Origin: Bactericera cockerelli
Taxonomy: Eukaryota > Arthropoda > Insecta > Hemiptera > Triozidae
Assembly (NCBI GenBank): GCA_024516035.1
Contig: CM044963.1
Location: 24,584,435-24,648,434 of the forward strand
Length of the DNA: 64,000 nt
Direction of reading: 5' to 3'
The translations under genes were made by a program, and so were the position numbers. Below are positions 1 through 10,400 of this stretch, piece by piece (the first letter of the stretch is position 1; every line of letters starts with the position of its first letter). The notes below the pieces were generated by a model that searched no databases, was not told the DNA's origin, and worked only from the letters and a program-made list of their open reading frames with translations.

Positions 1-1640
1 AGAAAGAGAGATAAAGAGTGGTTATATAGAGAAAGAGAGACGGAAGAGATATGGAGGTGTCCCTTATATGTACATTTATCACGAGAAGGATACTTTACTA
101 AACACTGGTATGAGTAGTATTAGTGAATTTAATGAGAAACTCACACTCTCATAAGAACACGTGCTTTATATAGACAAATTTCAGTCTAGGTATGGAAAAA
201 CCAATCACAGATCCAGTTTTAACTTTTCAGACTAAGTTTACAGTTTAACCTTGTCAGACTAAGTCCATATTATTTCACTGAAAAGTAGCACAGATGATTG
301 TCAACCACTGCCTGTCGGTCGTTGACCGACTTACAGAATCAGAAGTCCAATACCATCACACCACCATCAATAGGACTAAATTAAAAGTTACATTAACACC
401 AACAAAAATGATCATTAGCAATAGAAAAACGAAGACACCAAATACAAGACCAAAAGCAACAACCAAAAATATCCTTCAATAGCCCAAGTTTAACAACAAC
501 ATCACTATCAAATTGAATGATTTATTGGTGTTTATTAAATTAAGAAAATTGTTTACACAAGAAAATAGGTACAGAGAAAGAAAAAACATTAAAAAAACGG
601 GGGAAACAGTAGTAAAGCAAATAATATTAGTAATATAAAAAGTGTATTACCTACAGAGTGTATTACCCAACATAACCGAAACACTCAAAGCACAAGTAAA
701 ATGAATATCATCACTAAAGTGAATAACATCATCAACAATAACAGAAACAGGAAAAGTAACACCAGACAAGAAAACACCAGTAAACAAAACAACAATATAG
801 CAGCAATATGAACAATGTACTACTCACTAGCAGATGCACAGAAAAAGTTCACCAACATGAAAATAGCAGTTCCTTATCAGGAGTGTAATCTAATTAAAAA
901 TGAACATTATTGGGGCGTGTCCATGGAGTATTTATTTACGACATTGTTGGAATTTATGTCATAAAATGGTTGGAACTTTATTTAAAAGTTTATTCAGTGT
1001 TGAGACTCTAATTTACAACTTAATTTGCAGGTGTTTGTATAGCAAGACTCTGTAATTGCTTAACGCCTAAGACAAGATAAATTGGATAAAATTTATTGCG
1101 AGGTAGGTCCTCAGGTGCTGACTTTGTTTATCTGATTTTGTTGTCTGCTTGATAGATTATTTACTTGATTAAAACAGCTGATGAGATCAACGAACACAAT
1201 CAGTATTAGATAATACATAATTGGAAAAAATTTCAAGTTCTATGATCATAATTCAAATTTTATCACAGTCAATGCATAAATAAGGGATAGGGGTCTTATT
1301 AATTATTTAAAATACGAGTAAATGCTATAGAGCAGAGTCCTGAACAAAGCATGCTACCTTAGATACGACAATTTTAATTTAAATCTGGACCTAATAATAA
1401 TTTGATAAAAAATGTACTTATTTTCAATGAATATTAACAATTTAAAATTTTCTTGTTGGTAACAGGGAACACTCAAAAGTATTCAAAAGTAAATGAAATT
1501 CCAAAGCAGGTATACTCATCTTTTCAAAAGAAAAAAACAGAGCTCGCAGAAAATGTGAAGATTAAAAATGGAAACAGAAAGTTTTCAAGACTGAAAACAG
1601 CATGCGATAAAACTGAAGGAATTCGCGCTGTACATAACTT
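1..1640. other. AT-rich stretch without recognisable gene or repeat
   Basis: The first 60 bases are GA-rich. The remainder is AT-rich unique-looking DNA with only short open frames (under about 70 codons) that show no familiar motif. I see no RNA gene, transposon end or splice-bounded exon here. Several runs of CAA/ATC-rich trinucleotide-like sequence occur between about 680 and 800. Confidence 0.5.
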
Positions 1641-1659
1641 TCTCCGAGGATAATTCCAG

Positions 1660-2600
1660 GAAAAGAATTAAGGAAGAGAAGTTAAGTAGGAGGCACTTGG
1701 AATTTTCCAGCTCGCTGCACCTCAAGATTAGGTAAGTTAATAATCGGAAGAGTGGAAGACTAGGAAGTGGATGAGAAGAAGACAAACAATGAATTGGATG
1801 AGAACGGAAGTGATGTAGAAATTGTAGAGGACTGGATTTGTAGTCGAGGAAAACTGTGAGATACTCGAAGCAAAAATGAAGAGGGTACACAGAGATGAAA
1901 GGATTAGGTTGAAAAAATAAAAGATCAAGACTGAAGATGAGTGGATGAAAATTGAAGTAAATACAGTAAACGTTATACGAAGAATTTGCACAATGTGAAA
2001 GAGTAGAACAAGTAGCATTGGACAAAGAAAGACAATAAAAGAGAAGACGAGATAGTAAAGAAGGAAGACGAACGATGAATTCGATGAAAATGATGTCCTG
2101 GACATAGCTCTAGCAGAAGTAATTAAGATAAAGATTTTGAAAGAAATTGAAGAAAATGAAGAAGATAAATAATAGAATAGAATATACCTTGTTCATACTG
2201 CTGAGGTAAGACTGAAAAGTCCCTTTACTCTAGCAGTCAAAATGGTCTTTTATATTTTATAGGATTAAATAAAGAGTGAAGTTAATGAGAATGGATCAGA
2301 TTGAGAAAACGTAGACAACTAGATTAAGTGAAAGAAGCACTAGAAGATATAAAAGACTGAATTTTGGAATTAGAAGAACAGATATATGAAGAGGATTGGG
2401 TAGATAAAAGTTGTAATGAGAAAGAAAGACAAACAATGAGTGGTTGAAATATTGAAAGATTTGTACAATCAACGATTATTTGAATAAGACCTTTCTTTAA
2501 TAGTGCAAGTAATAGATAGTAAACAAGATAATATGGAAGGGAGACAAAAATTAGCAATAAAACAATGAATTGATACAAATAATTCACGAGGGAGTAACCT
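1660..2600 (+). repeat. Degenerate purine-rich repeat with recurring peptide-like phrase
   Basis: Three purine-rich phrases recur near 1777, 2062 and 2419 (AGAC[A/G]AAC[A/G]ATGA plus flanks), about 285 and 355 bp apart. On the plus strand they translate to related short peptides: KTNNELDENGSDV, KTNDEFDENDV and KTNNEW. Stops and frame changes separate them, so no intact gene is visible. They may be a decayed tandem repeat or remnants of duplicated acidic exons. The longer minus-strand frames over the same bases look like complement shadows of this purine-rich strand. Confidence 0.3.
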
Positions 2601-2781
2601 GTTCAAATTGACAGAGTCTTTTAACAGTGGGGCTATATTTTCTTTTTCGTATTCATGATTTCAATTACAAGTTGTTCAACTTTATAAATTGAAAATTTTA
2701 ATGAGAAATATAAAAAGACATTTGGAACACTCATAAAAGAAAAGTTATGCATAAACAGAAAACAATAAAAGTCCTCCTTAC

Positions 2782-3165
2782 CTTATCATCGAACTCATCA
2801 CAGCCCGTTCTTCTCTCCTTCTCCATCTCCTCCTCTTCATTTTCCCCTCTCTCCACATTCCCGTTCTCCTCGTCCGTAGCATAGGAGTAGGGAACGATAC
2901 ACGTGCTGCCCTCTAGCGGACTTCGAATGAACTCGATGCGACCTCCTTCGACGCAGATGTTCGGTGATAGGGGATAGAGTCTTTCCGTGCCGCCAGAGAG
3001 TGACAAGCGTTCCGGTGAACTGATGAAGCTGTTGTCTTCGACGACGCGAGGGGAAGTGTGAATTGACCTAGGTGCGGGAGGGGAATAGTAGGGGAAATTA
3101 GTGACCTCATATACGTGATTGGGTGAGGCGGGGAAAAGTGTGTCGGGAAAATTAGTAACCTGGTC
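2782..3165 (-). CDS. Candidate internal coding exon, unidentified protein
   Basis: A stop-free minus-strand frame covers 128 codons from 3165 to 2782 and ends in a strong consensus splice donor, AAG|GTAAGG, at 2782/2781. Two acceptors fit: one just before 3165 (pyrimidine-rich, ending CATAG) and one just before 3067 (CACCTAG). The segment is clearly richer in GC and CpG than its surroundings, as expected of an exon. The predicted peptide begins Ser/Pro-rich (YYSPPAPRSIHTSP), has a central stretch IEFIRSPLEGSTCIVPYSY, and ends in an acidic run (ENGNVERGENEEEEMEKE). I do not recognise the protein. The upstream part overlaps a degenerate repeat, so the shorter exon (3067-2782) is safer. No partner exon was found in the window; if the gene is real, its neighbours lie in long introns or outside. 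It could instead be chance open sequence in a GC-richer patch. Confidence 0.3.
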
Positions 3166-3240
3166 CTATGAGGATGGGAGGTGATAAAGAAGGGAAATTG
3201 ACCTGTATGAGGGAGAGATCCAGACAGGAAGAGAGAATTT
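3030..3240. repeat. Degenerate tandem repeat, ~40-55 bp
   Basis: On the minus strand the phrase AGGT[C/T]A(CT)AATTTCCC recurs about four times with CT-rich spacers. This may be intronic minisatellite overlapping the 5' side of the candidate exon. A poly(T) run follows at 3249-3273. Confidence 0.4.
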
Positions 3241-3286
3241 TTTTCAATTTTTTTTTTTTTTTTTTTTTTTTTTGTGGGAAGAGGCT

Positions 3287-3422
3287 AGGCGTTGACTTTG
3301 TCAAACAAACTTTATCTATTGCATAACCAACTATAAGGTATAGGTAAAAAAGTTGCGTTGACTTTGTCAAACAAACTTCATCTATTGCATAACCTAATTA
3401 TAAGGTATAGGTAAAAAAGTTG
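3287..3422. repeat. Tandem duplication, two units of ~66 bp
   Basis: The unit starting GCGTTGACTTTGTCAAACAA and ending GGTATAGGTAAAAAAGTTG occurs twice in direct succession with only a few differences. Confidence 0.85.
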
Positions 3423-3927
3423 GTCATTGAAAATGGTCCATTTTCCGACATTGAGTTTACGTTAAAATATATTTTTTTGAAAGTTTATAACTGATTAGTC
3501 TTCATATTATGTATCCAACTCAAATATTCGAAAATGTAGAGTGATCTTTTTTTTTAATGACGTCATGAGAATACTCTATGTTTTTTAGAATTTTCTTGGG
3601 AGACCGCTAGAGACAAGTAGTTGTTTGATTTGGTACTTAAGGAAGACCAAGGTTGTTTCAAGCTGTATTGAAGTTTCTCACAAAATAAAAGGAGAAAAGA
3701 AACGAAGCATGTGTAATGTAACATTAGAGGAAGGAGAAAGTTGGGCAAATCTGTTTTAGTTGAAACTGCAGAAAATAGAAACTCAATGTTTCTGATGATA
3801 TTTGTAAAATTGTAAACTACAAAAGCATGCCTCCAATGCGACAAAACAGGGCTTATTATTTTTATCAAACTGGGTCAAAGTTCATCCCTGCAAAAATACG
3901 GAAGTAGGTTAAATTTCAGGTTGCTTC
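3423..3927. other. No recognisable feature
   Basis: AT-rich DNA. The longest frame is a minus-strand one of about 100 codons (3563-3868) with hydrophobic, unfamiliar translation and no splice context that I can support. Confidence 0.4.
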
Positions 3928-4232
3928 TGTGAGAAAGAAAAAAGTTTTTCCATCTACCTCGACTTCTTTTCTCTTTCCCATTCTGATGTGATTAGGTATA
4001 CAAAAAGTTCGATATTTCCAAATATTTCCAGTTTAGCTTCTCCACTATTCGTGAAAGAAAAATGCATTTCGGTACTTTTAAAGATAAACAATGGACTTAA
4101 CCTATAAAAGAACTGGAAGCTTAACCAAACTGGAAAGATTTTTCCTCTTAGAAAAGAAAAATGACTTGCTTCCATTCCAGTTTGTTCATTTTATTCCAGT
4201 TGCATCCACTTTGGATAGAAAGAAAAATACGG
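3928..4232 (-). mobile_element. TIR-type MITE, copy 1
   Basis: This is a diverged reverse-complement copy of 44181-44467. Both copies share the stretch around TTTAAAGATAAACAATGGAC (this strand) and end in the inverted motif GTATTTTTCTTTCTA. Its right end (4218-4230) keeps the motif well; the left end (3931-3944) is decayed. There is no coding capacity, so it is a non-autonomous DNA element of unassigned superfamily. Confidence 0.6.
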
Positions 4233-4439
4233 CTAAACTGTCCACACTTTAGCAACACCCTGTATACTGCGGTCGCGTGGGCCCCTTACGGTCTTCAATG
4301 ATAAGTCTGGTCTTGCCGCATCAAGCCTTTCAGTGGTTACTAAATAAGGACGAAGTTCGCTTTGTCGAATTTCAGACCGGTTTGACTACGTCGATTTTTT
4401 TCCTCATGTAAATTTATCATATTTGTGTTTTTCAGACCG

Positions 4440-4690
4440 AGGATTTTTCCACAAGTAAATCAGTACTTATAAAAGAGAGTTTCACTCACTGACTGACTGA
4501 CTCACTCACTGATCCATCACTGTTTCTCCGAACTGGTAAGTCCTAGGAAGCTGAAATTTGGTAGGTAGCTTTGTCTTATAGTGTAGATGTTCAATAAGAC
4601 TTTTTCGAAATTCCCACTACAACACCTGCCATTGGCGAAAAAGGATTTTTTGCTTTACGGCCATCCATCTAATCCATCGAACCACTCTAG
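4440..4690 (+). repeat. Dispersed repeat, copy 1 (inverse of 21676-21925)
   Basis: It shares long stretches with the reverse complement of 21700-21905, including GTAAGTCCTAGGAAGCTGAAA and CCCACTACAACACCTGCCAT. A run of ACTCACTG/ACTGACTG units precedes the shared core in both copies. I cannot assign a class. Confidence 0.7.
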
Positions 4691-4961
4691 CTCGATTTTT
4701 TCCCCCTAAGTGATATTTTAGTGTTTATTATTGGCGCATCTGTCAATAAACAGCTATTTTAAATCCAATACTTACCCTATAGGGGAACTATTAATCCTTC
4801 GGTAATTTAACCTATACCTTAGGCCCCTTAGGGTGAGAGACTGACTGAGAGTGTTTTCATCAGTCATATTAAGTATGGGGTCCATAGAAGTTGAGTCACT
4901 GTGATTTCGTAACTTCTGTATCCCCTGAAAAAAAGTTTCACTATTGCTCTTATTATACCTA

Positions 4962-5068
4962 ACCGCAGGTCGGTGGTTCGAGTCCCAAGTTCAGCAGAGA
5001 TTTAGTAAAGCGAGTTTGAGTAGTTGTGATATCTGCACATTGTGAATAACACAAATATGATAACTTTT
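4962..5068 (+). mobile_element. SINE family A (tRNA-Thr-like head), 5'-truncated
   Basis: The B-box side of the tRNA-like head (GGTCGGTGGTTCGAGTCCC) is followed by the family body GTAAAGCGAGTTTGAGTAGTTG and the end ACACAAATATGATAACTTT. The A-box side is missing. Confidence 0.75.
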
Positions 5069-5217
5069 CTCTAAATCCAACTGACGTGAGAGCATGACAA
5101 TTCAACATGCTTGGCTCCTTGACGAAGTGAATTTGGCAATCACTGATTATATTACATTTCAAATTGGACTGATTTGATCGAATGAATGGAGCTTGAGATT
5201 GACAATCTGCTGAAAAT

Positions 5218-5221
<4 letters not shown>

Positions 5222-5285
<64 letters not shown>
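5222..5285. repeat. (AG)n microsatellite
   Basis: About 31 uninterrupted AG dinucleotides. It produces open Arg-Glu or Ser-Leu frames on the two strands that are not genes. Confidence 0.98.
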
Positions 5286-5289
<4 letters not shown>

Positions 5290-5499
5290 TGATTTATGGC
5301 TGAAATGTGGAGGCATGCCACTCCCTTCTTTACCAATTATTATTTTTATTATTGTAATCGCTACTATTATTATTCCTTGGTCTTGATTCTCAGATCTTTA
5401 TAAGACCATTGTGTTTGTGTCTCCCTTTCTGCCTATGCTCTTTAGCTATCTCTATTTTGTTTTACCACACAGGAACACCGGATAAGTGAAGATTTTTGT

Positions 5500-5890
5500 C
5501 TCTCTGTTTCTGATACTCCTTATTTCTCTTTCTCTCTTTTTATCAATCCCTCCCTCTCTCCTCTTCTCTTCTATCTTTCCTCTCCTCTTCTCTCCTCTTC
5601 TCTTCTATCTTTCCTCTCCTCTTCTCTCCTCTTCTCTTCTATCTTTCCTCTCCTCTTCTCTCTCTCATCTTCTCTCTCCTCTTCTCTCTCTCATCTTCTC
5701 TTCCTCTTCTCTCACTTTCTCTTCTCCTCTTTCTCTCTTTTTATCTCTATCTTCTCTATCTCTTTGTCTTCACTCTTTCTATCTCTATATCTCTCTTCTT
5801 TATTTCTTTCTATCTCTAACTTCTCTCTATCTCTCTCAATTCTCTTTATATCTCTCACTTCTCTTTATATCTCTCTCTATCTCTCACTGT
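5500..5890. repeat. CT-rich degenerate minisatellite
   Basis: It holds repeated TCTCCTCTTCTCTTCTATCT-like units (5560-5650), then TCTATCTC/TTTATATC variants. The plus-strand Ser/Leu-rich open frame here is low complexity. Confidence 0.9.
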
Positions 5891-6160
5891 CCCCAGCAGG
5901 GGAGGTCTCTAGATACTCCCACACTTGGAACTTAAAGTTCACAACATTAGATTTAAAACACTTAAGAATTAGAATGACTTAACTTAAGCACGCCTGGCAT
6001 TGCTGTGACTTCACATATTAGCAGGCTGATTATCATGCATGGGAATGCTGCAATGTTATCTCATAGGGGTTTGGACTAGTGGTACTTAACGTAGAGACTT
6101 TTGTACTTCAACATAATTCACTAAACTATTGCCTTCAACAAATTTACCAGAAAGTGTTAC

Positions 6161-6255
6161 TGGAGGTCGGTGGTTCAAGTCACGGTTTCAGCGTGGATTT
6201 AGTGAAGCGAGGTTGAATAGTTGTGTAAGTGATTAACACAAATATGATAACTTTA
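6161..6255 (+). mobile_element. SINE family A, 5'-truncated
   Basis: It starts within the head (GGAGGTCGGTGGTTCAAGTC) and continues through a shortened body to AACACAAATATGATAACTTT. Confidence 0.75.
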
Positions 6256-6287
6256 ATCTAAAAAACTATTATAGAAATCCAAAGTAA

Positions 6288-6338
6288 TGTTAGGTATAAT
6301 ATGTAATATTTTCTATAAAATATTACATATACCTAACA
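6288..6338. repeat. Short hairpin, ~22-bp arms
   Basis: GTTAGGTATA(A)TATGTAATATTTT is followed after a 4-base loop by its reverse complement. It lies directly downstream of a SINE A fragment. Confidence 0.8.
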
Positions 6339-6452
6339 TAGGAAATCATGAACGTTATCATTATGAAACATAAGTTTGTTGCTAAATCATAGTACAAAAG
6401 CCTCATCGAGCCGTTGGTTGGCAGGAAATGTGCCAAATATGGCCGCCGCATT

Positions 6453-7340
6453 GCCTCTTTGGACGGCCATAGCAAGTCTCTGTATCCCTAGGATACATCC
6501 CTAGGATACAGAGACTTGCTATGGCCTAGGATACAGAGACTTGCTATGGCCTAGGATACAGAGACTTGCTATAGCCTAGGATACAGAGACTTGCTATGGC
6601 CGTATCCCTAGGATACAGAGACTTGCTATGGCCTAGGATACAGAGACTTGCTATGGCCGTATCCCTAGGATACAGAGACTTGCTATGGCCTAGGATACAG
6701 AGACTTGCTATGGCCTAGGATACAGAGACTTGCTATGGCCTAGGATACAGAGACTTGCTATGGCCTAGGATACAGAGACTTACTATGGCCTAGGATACAG
6801 AGACTTGCTATGGCCTAGGATACAGAGACTTGCTATGGCCTAGGATACAGAGACTTGCTATCGCCTAGGATACAGAGACTTGCTATGGCCTAGGATACAG
6901 AGACTTGCTATCGCCTAGGATACAGAGACTTGCTATGGCCTAGGATACAGATACTTGCTATGGCCTAGGATACAGAGACTTGCTTTGTATCCCTAGGATA
7001 CAGAGACTTGCTATGGCCTAGGATACAGAGACTTGCTATGGCCTAGGATACAGAGACTTGCTATGGCCTAGAATATAGAGACTTGCTATGGTCTAGGATA
7101 CAGAGACTTGCTTTGTATCCCTAGGATACAGAGACTTGCTATGGCCTAGGATACAGAGACTTGCTATGGCCTAGGATACAGAGACTTGCTATGGCCTAGA
7201 ATATAGAGACTTGCTATGGACTAGGATACAGAGACTTGCTATGGCCTAGGATACAGAGACTTGCTATGGCCTAGAATACGGAGACTTGCTATGGCCGTAT
7301 CCCTGGGATACAGAGACTTGCTATGGCCGTCTGAAGAGGC
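6453..7340. repeat. 25-bp minisatellite bracketed by inverted ends
   Basis: About 33 direct units of CCTAGGATACAGAGACTTGC plus TATGG occupy nearly the whole interval, with occasional units gaining CGTATC or carrying single-base variants. The first unit is inverted (GGCCATAGCAAGTCTCTG). The outermost sequences mirror each other: GCCTCTTTGGACGGCCATAG at the left and the reverse complement of GCCTCTTCAGACGGCCATAG at the right. This resembles a terminal-inverted-repeat element whose interior has expanded in tandem. Confidence 0.9.
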
Positions 7341-7392
7341 CTATGTACAGAGATAGAACATAGGAAATATCCCGCGTAAGAAATTCAAAATT

Positions 7393-7475
7393 TCCTCTCG
7401 GATTCGAACTCTGGACTCTCTGCATGCTGTCTGTTTGGCAAGCGATTGAGATCTTGACCTACTGCGCTGTACCAC
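7393..7475 (-). mobile_element. tRNA-like SINE head, unassigned family
   Basis: Read on the minus strand, a B-box-like stretch (GAGTTCGAATCCGAG) and an A-box-like region separated by about 45 bp resemble a tRNA-derived promoter. No second copy of the downstream body was found in the window. Confidence 0.4.
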
Positions 7476-7649
7476 GGGTGGTTCGCGTGGGCGCCCGTGT
7501 GATAATAAAAGTTACCAGTCACCCAGAGTCCAAGTACCAACGCCCCATAAGCCATTCTCAAGAGTCTCTTGAGAAGGATACCATAAATACGTGAGATGTG
7601 GACCGCGTGAATGATTCCCATTCATTGGATAGGGAGCGATTTATAGGGT

Positions 7650-7870
7650 CGAATTAATAATAATAATAATTTGCCCGGTAAACGGGTATTTATTAACGGA
7701 GCAAGTCCTATGTATAAAATGTCAATAAAATATGTATGATATGATATATAACACTTAAATAAAAATTAAAACAAATCACAATAATCACAGCAATATGGTG
7801 TCAAAAATAAATAAACACAAAATAATGTCAAATTAAATTATAAAAAAGAATTAAATTTAAGGTCCCTATA
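7650..7870 (-). mobile_element. Possible retroelement 3' tail with (AAT)n
   Basis: An (AAT)n tract at 7655-7671 is followed by TTGCCCGGTAAACGGGTATT and AT-rich sequence, reading as a minus-strand 3' end with a trinucleotide tail. The family is unknown. Confidence 0.35.
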
Positions 7871-7892
7871 GATGAGATTGGCCTCTATTCTG

Positions 7893-8100
7893 TTCCGGTA
7901 GCTCAGTGGTAAAGGCGGCACTCTGTGAATCCAGAGATTCCAGAGGTCGCTGGTTCGAAACCCAGCCGGGACATGACAAGTTATCCTCCCATTTGGGGTT
8001 TATTATACCACATAATAATACGTTTTGGGCTTACTGCTGGAATAATGTGACTTACTAGTTCTAATCGGGCAGTATAAATAAGGCGATATTATTATTATAG
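7893..8100 (+). mobile_element. SINE family F (tRNA-Ser-like head)
   Basis: The tRNA-like head (TAGCTCAGTGGTAAAGGCG, B box GCTGGTTCGAAACCC) is followed by a body with CACATAATAATACGTTTTGG and CTAATCGGGCAGTATAAATA, ending in (ATT)n. The body matches the reverse complement of 52690-52875. Confidence 0.75.
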
Positions 8101-8310
8101 GTATTATTATATAAGAAATATAGAAGTAAGTATAAAAGTTTGGCGATCAAACAATCACTGCCATTAGATTTCCTAATCAAGTTTATTACACATGTCTTCT
8201 CACTTTGAGATGTGCAATAAAGCCATACGATAAAAAAATGAAAAAAAATAGTAACAATAATAATGGGTTCATAATAAAAACATTCATATTGTTGACTATC
8301 TTGCTGATAT

Positions 8311-8467
8311 TTTTTTTTTTAAAGTTATCATATTTGTGTTATTCACTTTCGTGATATCACAACTACTCAAACTCGCTTTTACTAAATCTACGCTGAAACC
8401 GGGACTTGAACCACCGACCTCTAGGTTACAAGTCCGCTGCCTTATCGATCAAGCCACTGAGGTCGGT
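8311..8467 (-). mobile_element. SINE family A, full length
   Basis: On the minus strand, the head starts ACCGACCTCAGTGGCTTGAT and contains GGACTTGTAACCTAGAGGTC, resembling a tRNA-Thr(UGU) anticodon arm, and B box GGTTCAAGTCCCGG. The body ends ATGATAACTT plus poly(A) (poly(T) here). A direct repeat GCTGATATTTT flanks both sides, an apparent target duplication. Confidence 0.88.
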
Positions 8468-8502
8468 TCTCGCTGATATTTTCAATAATTTACTATAGTA
8501 AT

Positions 8503-8660
8503 CGCCGTAGCTAAGTGGGTAGCGCACAAGGCTTGCGCGCACGGTGACCTGAGTTCGAATCCGTGCGGAGTCCCAATTTTCAGCTCTGTATACTTTTGAT
8601 GTAAAGGGGTCCACTCATATCTCGTGAGAAGCTGCTTTAATGTTATAAATAAGATATTAA
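8503..8660 (+). mobile_element. SINE family C (tRNA-like head)
   Basis: Head GCCGTAGCTAAGTGGGTAGC with B box GAGTTCGAATCC, then body CAGCTCTGTATAC and GGGGTCCACTCATATCTCG, shared with 55873-56155 and 15085-15260. Confidence 0.7.
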
Positions 8661-9148
8661 TATTCAAGGAAAAGGAAAAAGACATAATATTATAACTCTA
8701 AGGTACTATACTATACCCTATACCCACTCATATTAGGATACACAAAGAAACAGAATTATTTATTTTCAATCATTATAATAGTGAGGATGATAATGATAAC
8801 TGTTAAATATAAAAGGTATGGGAATAAGAGTCGTAAAAAAAATAATTGCCGTTATTTGTCATTAAAATTTGATTTCATACAAGCACTTATTATTATCTTC
8901 AAGTAGTGTAATGTGTTAGTACTGGTCTAATGTTGTGGTTTAATGACCAATATGAGCTACCCACAACTACCAGAGTTAAGCCATATCTAGAATGACGAAA
9001 GTGGTATTTGACAGGCACATTACAAGCTGATACCTGTCATATTGGTGGTCAAGACAGATCGGTGCAATTTTAGTTACAGTGTCACAAAATTATGATACAG
9101 AACTCAACATTATTGTGAATTTAATTTCGCAACTTCGAAGGTATGAAC
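8661..9148. other. No recognisable feature
   Basis: AT-rich DNA with short ORFs only and no repeat partner noticed. Confidence 0.4.
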
Positions 9149-9182
9149 CCAGTCTGGCTGGGGGACTATAAACAGCGAGTAA
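9149..9182 (+). repeat. Isolated monomer of the 38-bp satellite
   Basis: AGTCTGGCTGGGGGACTATA and AACAGCGAGTA match the unit tandemly repeated at 47735-48940. Confidence 0.8.
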
Positions 9183-9580
9183 AGTAATTGTCACATCACA
9201 TCATGCACATTATGATTAACACATAATTATATGATAATACAATTAATGACTTATCACGACAGAGGTATCACCTTGATATGAAAGATAATCTACCCAGCTC
9301 CCCTCATAACCTCACCTAGCCTGCTATTATTACATGGTGATACTCACTTTGGTATGTTAGTGGAGATCGGACAGTTATCGACATTGGGCTCGTCTAGTAG
9401 TTTTTCTTTGGTGGTTACATTCACGTTGTTGGTGCCATTTCTGAAACCAGAAGAGAAAACACTAAAATTAATACATCGTAATACATCATTGAGCTGTACC
9501 TCTAGAACGGTGACATTTAAAGGGCTGAAATTTGAAAAAAGTTTATCTTGATGAATAGATTTAAATAAATAAAAAAAAAT
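9183..9580. other. No recognisable feature
   Basis: AT-rich DNA. A short plus-strand frame at 9354-9551 has no recognisable motif. Confidence 0.35.
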
Positions 9581-9832
9581 TTAAGTGGGGTTTAACGTCG
9601 CTTTCAACTGCCATGGTCATATCACGACGGGGGTTTTACCCTCCATTCGCAGGAAACTCACAAACCTGCTACTCACATTGACCTCACCCAGCCTGAGTGG
9701 GGCCGGGAAAAGCCAGCGTCACGAGAATTAGAATTTGCATGGTCACCCATCCAAGTCTTAACCTCGCTGGATGTCGCTTAACTTCGGTGTTCTGAAGGGA
9801 ACAGGTGTATTCAACATGCCATCGACGCTGGC
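9581..9832 (-). mobile_element. 5S rRNA-derived SINE (family B)
   Basis: On the minus strand it begins GCCAGCGTCGATGGC and continues with a 5S-rRNA-like segment: ACACCGAAGTTAAGCGACAT, then the 5S C box CTTGGATGGGTGACC. The non-5S body follows (CCCGGCCCCACTCAGGCTGG, GTAAAACCCCCGTCGTGATA) and ends TTAAACCCCACTTAAA with an A-rich tail. The 5' end directly abuts an A-run next to a SINE D tail. Confidence 0.93.
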
Positions 9833-9844
9833 AAAAAAAAAAAT

Positions 9845-10033
9845 ATAAGTATTTCACAGCCTTTTTTTCGTAGCCATGACACAGCAACTATTGTAGACGC
9901 TTATGTTGTAGCCTGCTCACCCCATAGTATGCCTCACTTCTGATCTCCACGAAGTGACACAATACTTCCCATTTAGGTGCTGGGTTAGCACGAGCCCAAC
10001 GGAGGGTGTCCCACAAACAACTGTGACCAAATT
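9845..10033 (-). mobile_element. SINE family D, headless
   Basis: It matches the body of 56183-56503 in reverse complement: CACAGCC...CGTAGCCATGA at the left and CAACTGTGACCAAATT at the right. The tRNA-like head is absent. Confidence 0.7.
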
Positions 10034-10085
10034 ATTAATACAGGGTGGGCCAAGAATTCGTTAACATTTAAATGTAAACGAGTAT

Positions 10086-10400
10086 GTGAAAATGTTACGG
10101 GAGTTCTTAGCACCGATGCTACTGGAATTTGCTGGCTATAATCGTAACACATGGTTTCAACAAGATGGAGCTACGTGTCACACATCGAACGAGTCCTTGC
10201 CGGTGGTCAAAGACATGTTTCCGGAAAAGCTGATATCCAGACGTGGTGACATCCCATGGCCACCCAGAAGTCCACATCTATCCCCAGCAGACTTCTTTTT
10301 ATGGGGTTATTTAAAGAGTCGTGTCTACATTGATAAACCGAATACACTGCGTCAACTTAAAGAATATAATATGGAGGTGTTAGTTGATTTAAAAAATTCC
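10086..10400 (+). pseudogene. Mariner transposase C-terminal fragment
   Basis: The frame contains the second catalytic Asp in FQQDGATCHT and the third in SPADFFLWGYLKSR, with 41 residues between them, the DD41D spacing of rosa-type mariners. The fragment continues through YIDKPNTLRQLKEY and then runs into SINE sequence at about 10378, so the codons beyond (up to 10679) are not transposase. No HTH domain lies upstream. It is a non-functional remnant of an enzyme that would cut and paste DNA at TA sites. Confidence 0.85.

Noticed and set aside
1585..2105. Two minus-strand frames of 122-146 codons
   Set aside because: They are complements of a purine-rich degenerate repeat, with Phe/Leu/Ser-rich translations and no domain.
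5486..5935. 149-codon plus-strand frame, Ser/Leu-rich
   Set aside because: It lies wholly in a CT-rich low-complexity tract with no motif.
6480..7335. CRISPR-like repeat and spacer pattern
   Set aside because: The units are contiguous 25-bp tandem copies; occasional insertions are themselves unit fragments.
7893..7975. Functional tRNA gene
   Set aside because: The anticodon arm is irregular and the sequence is the head of SINE family F, which has another copy in the window.
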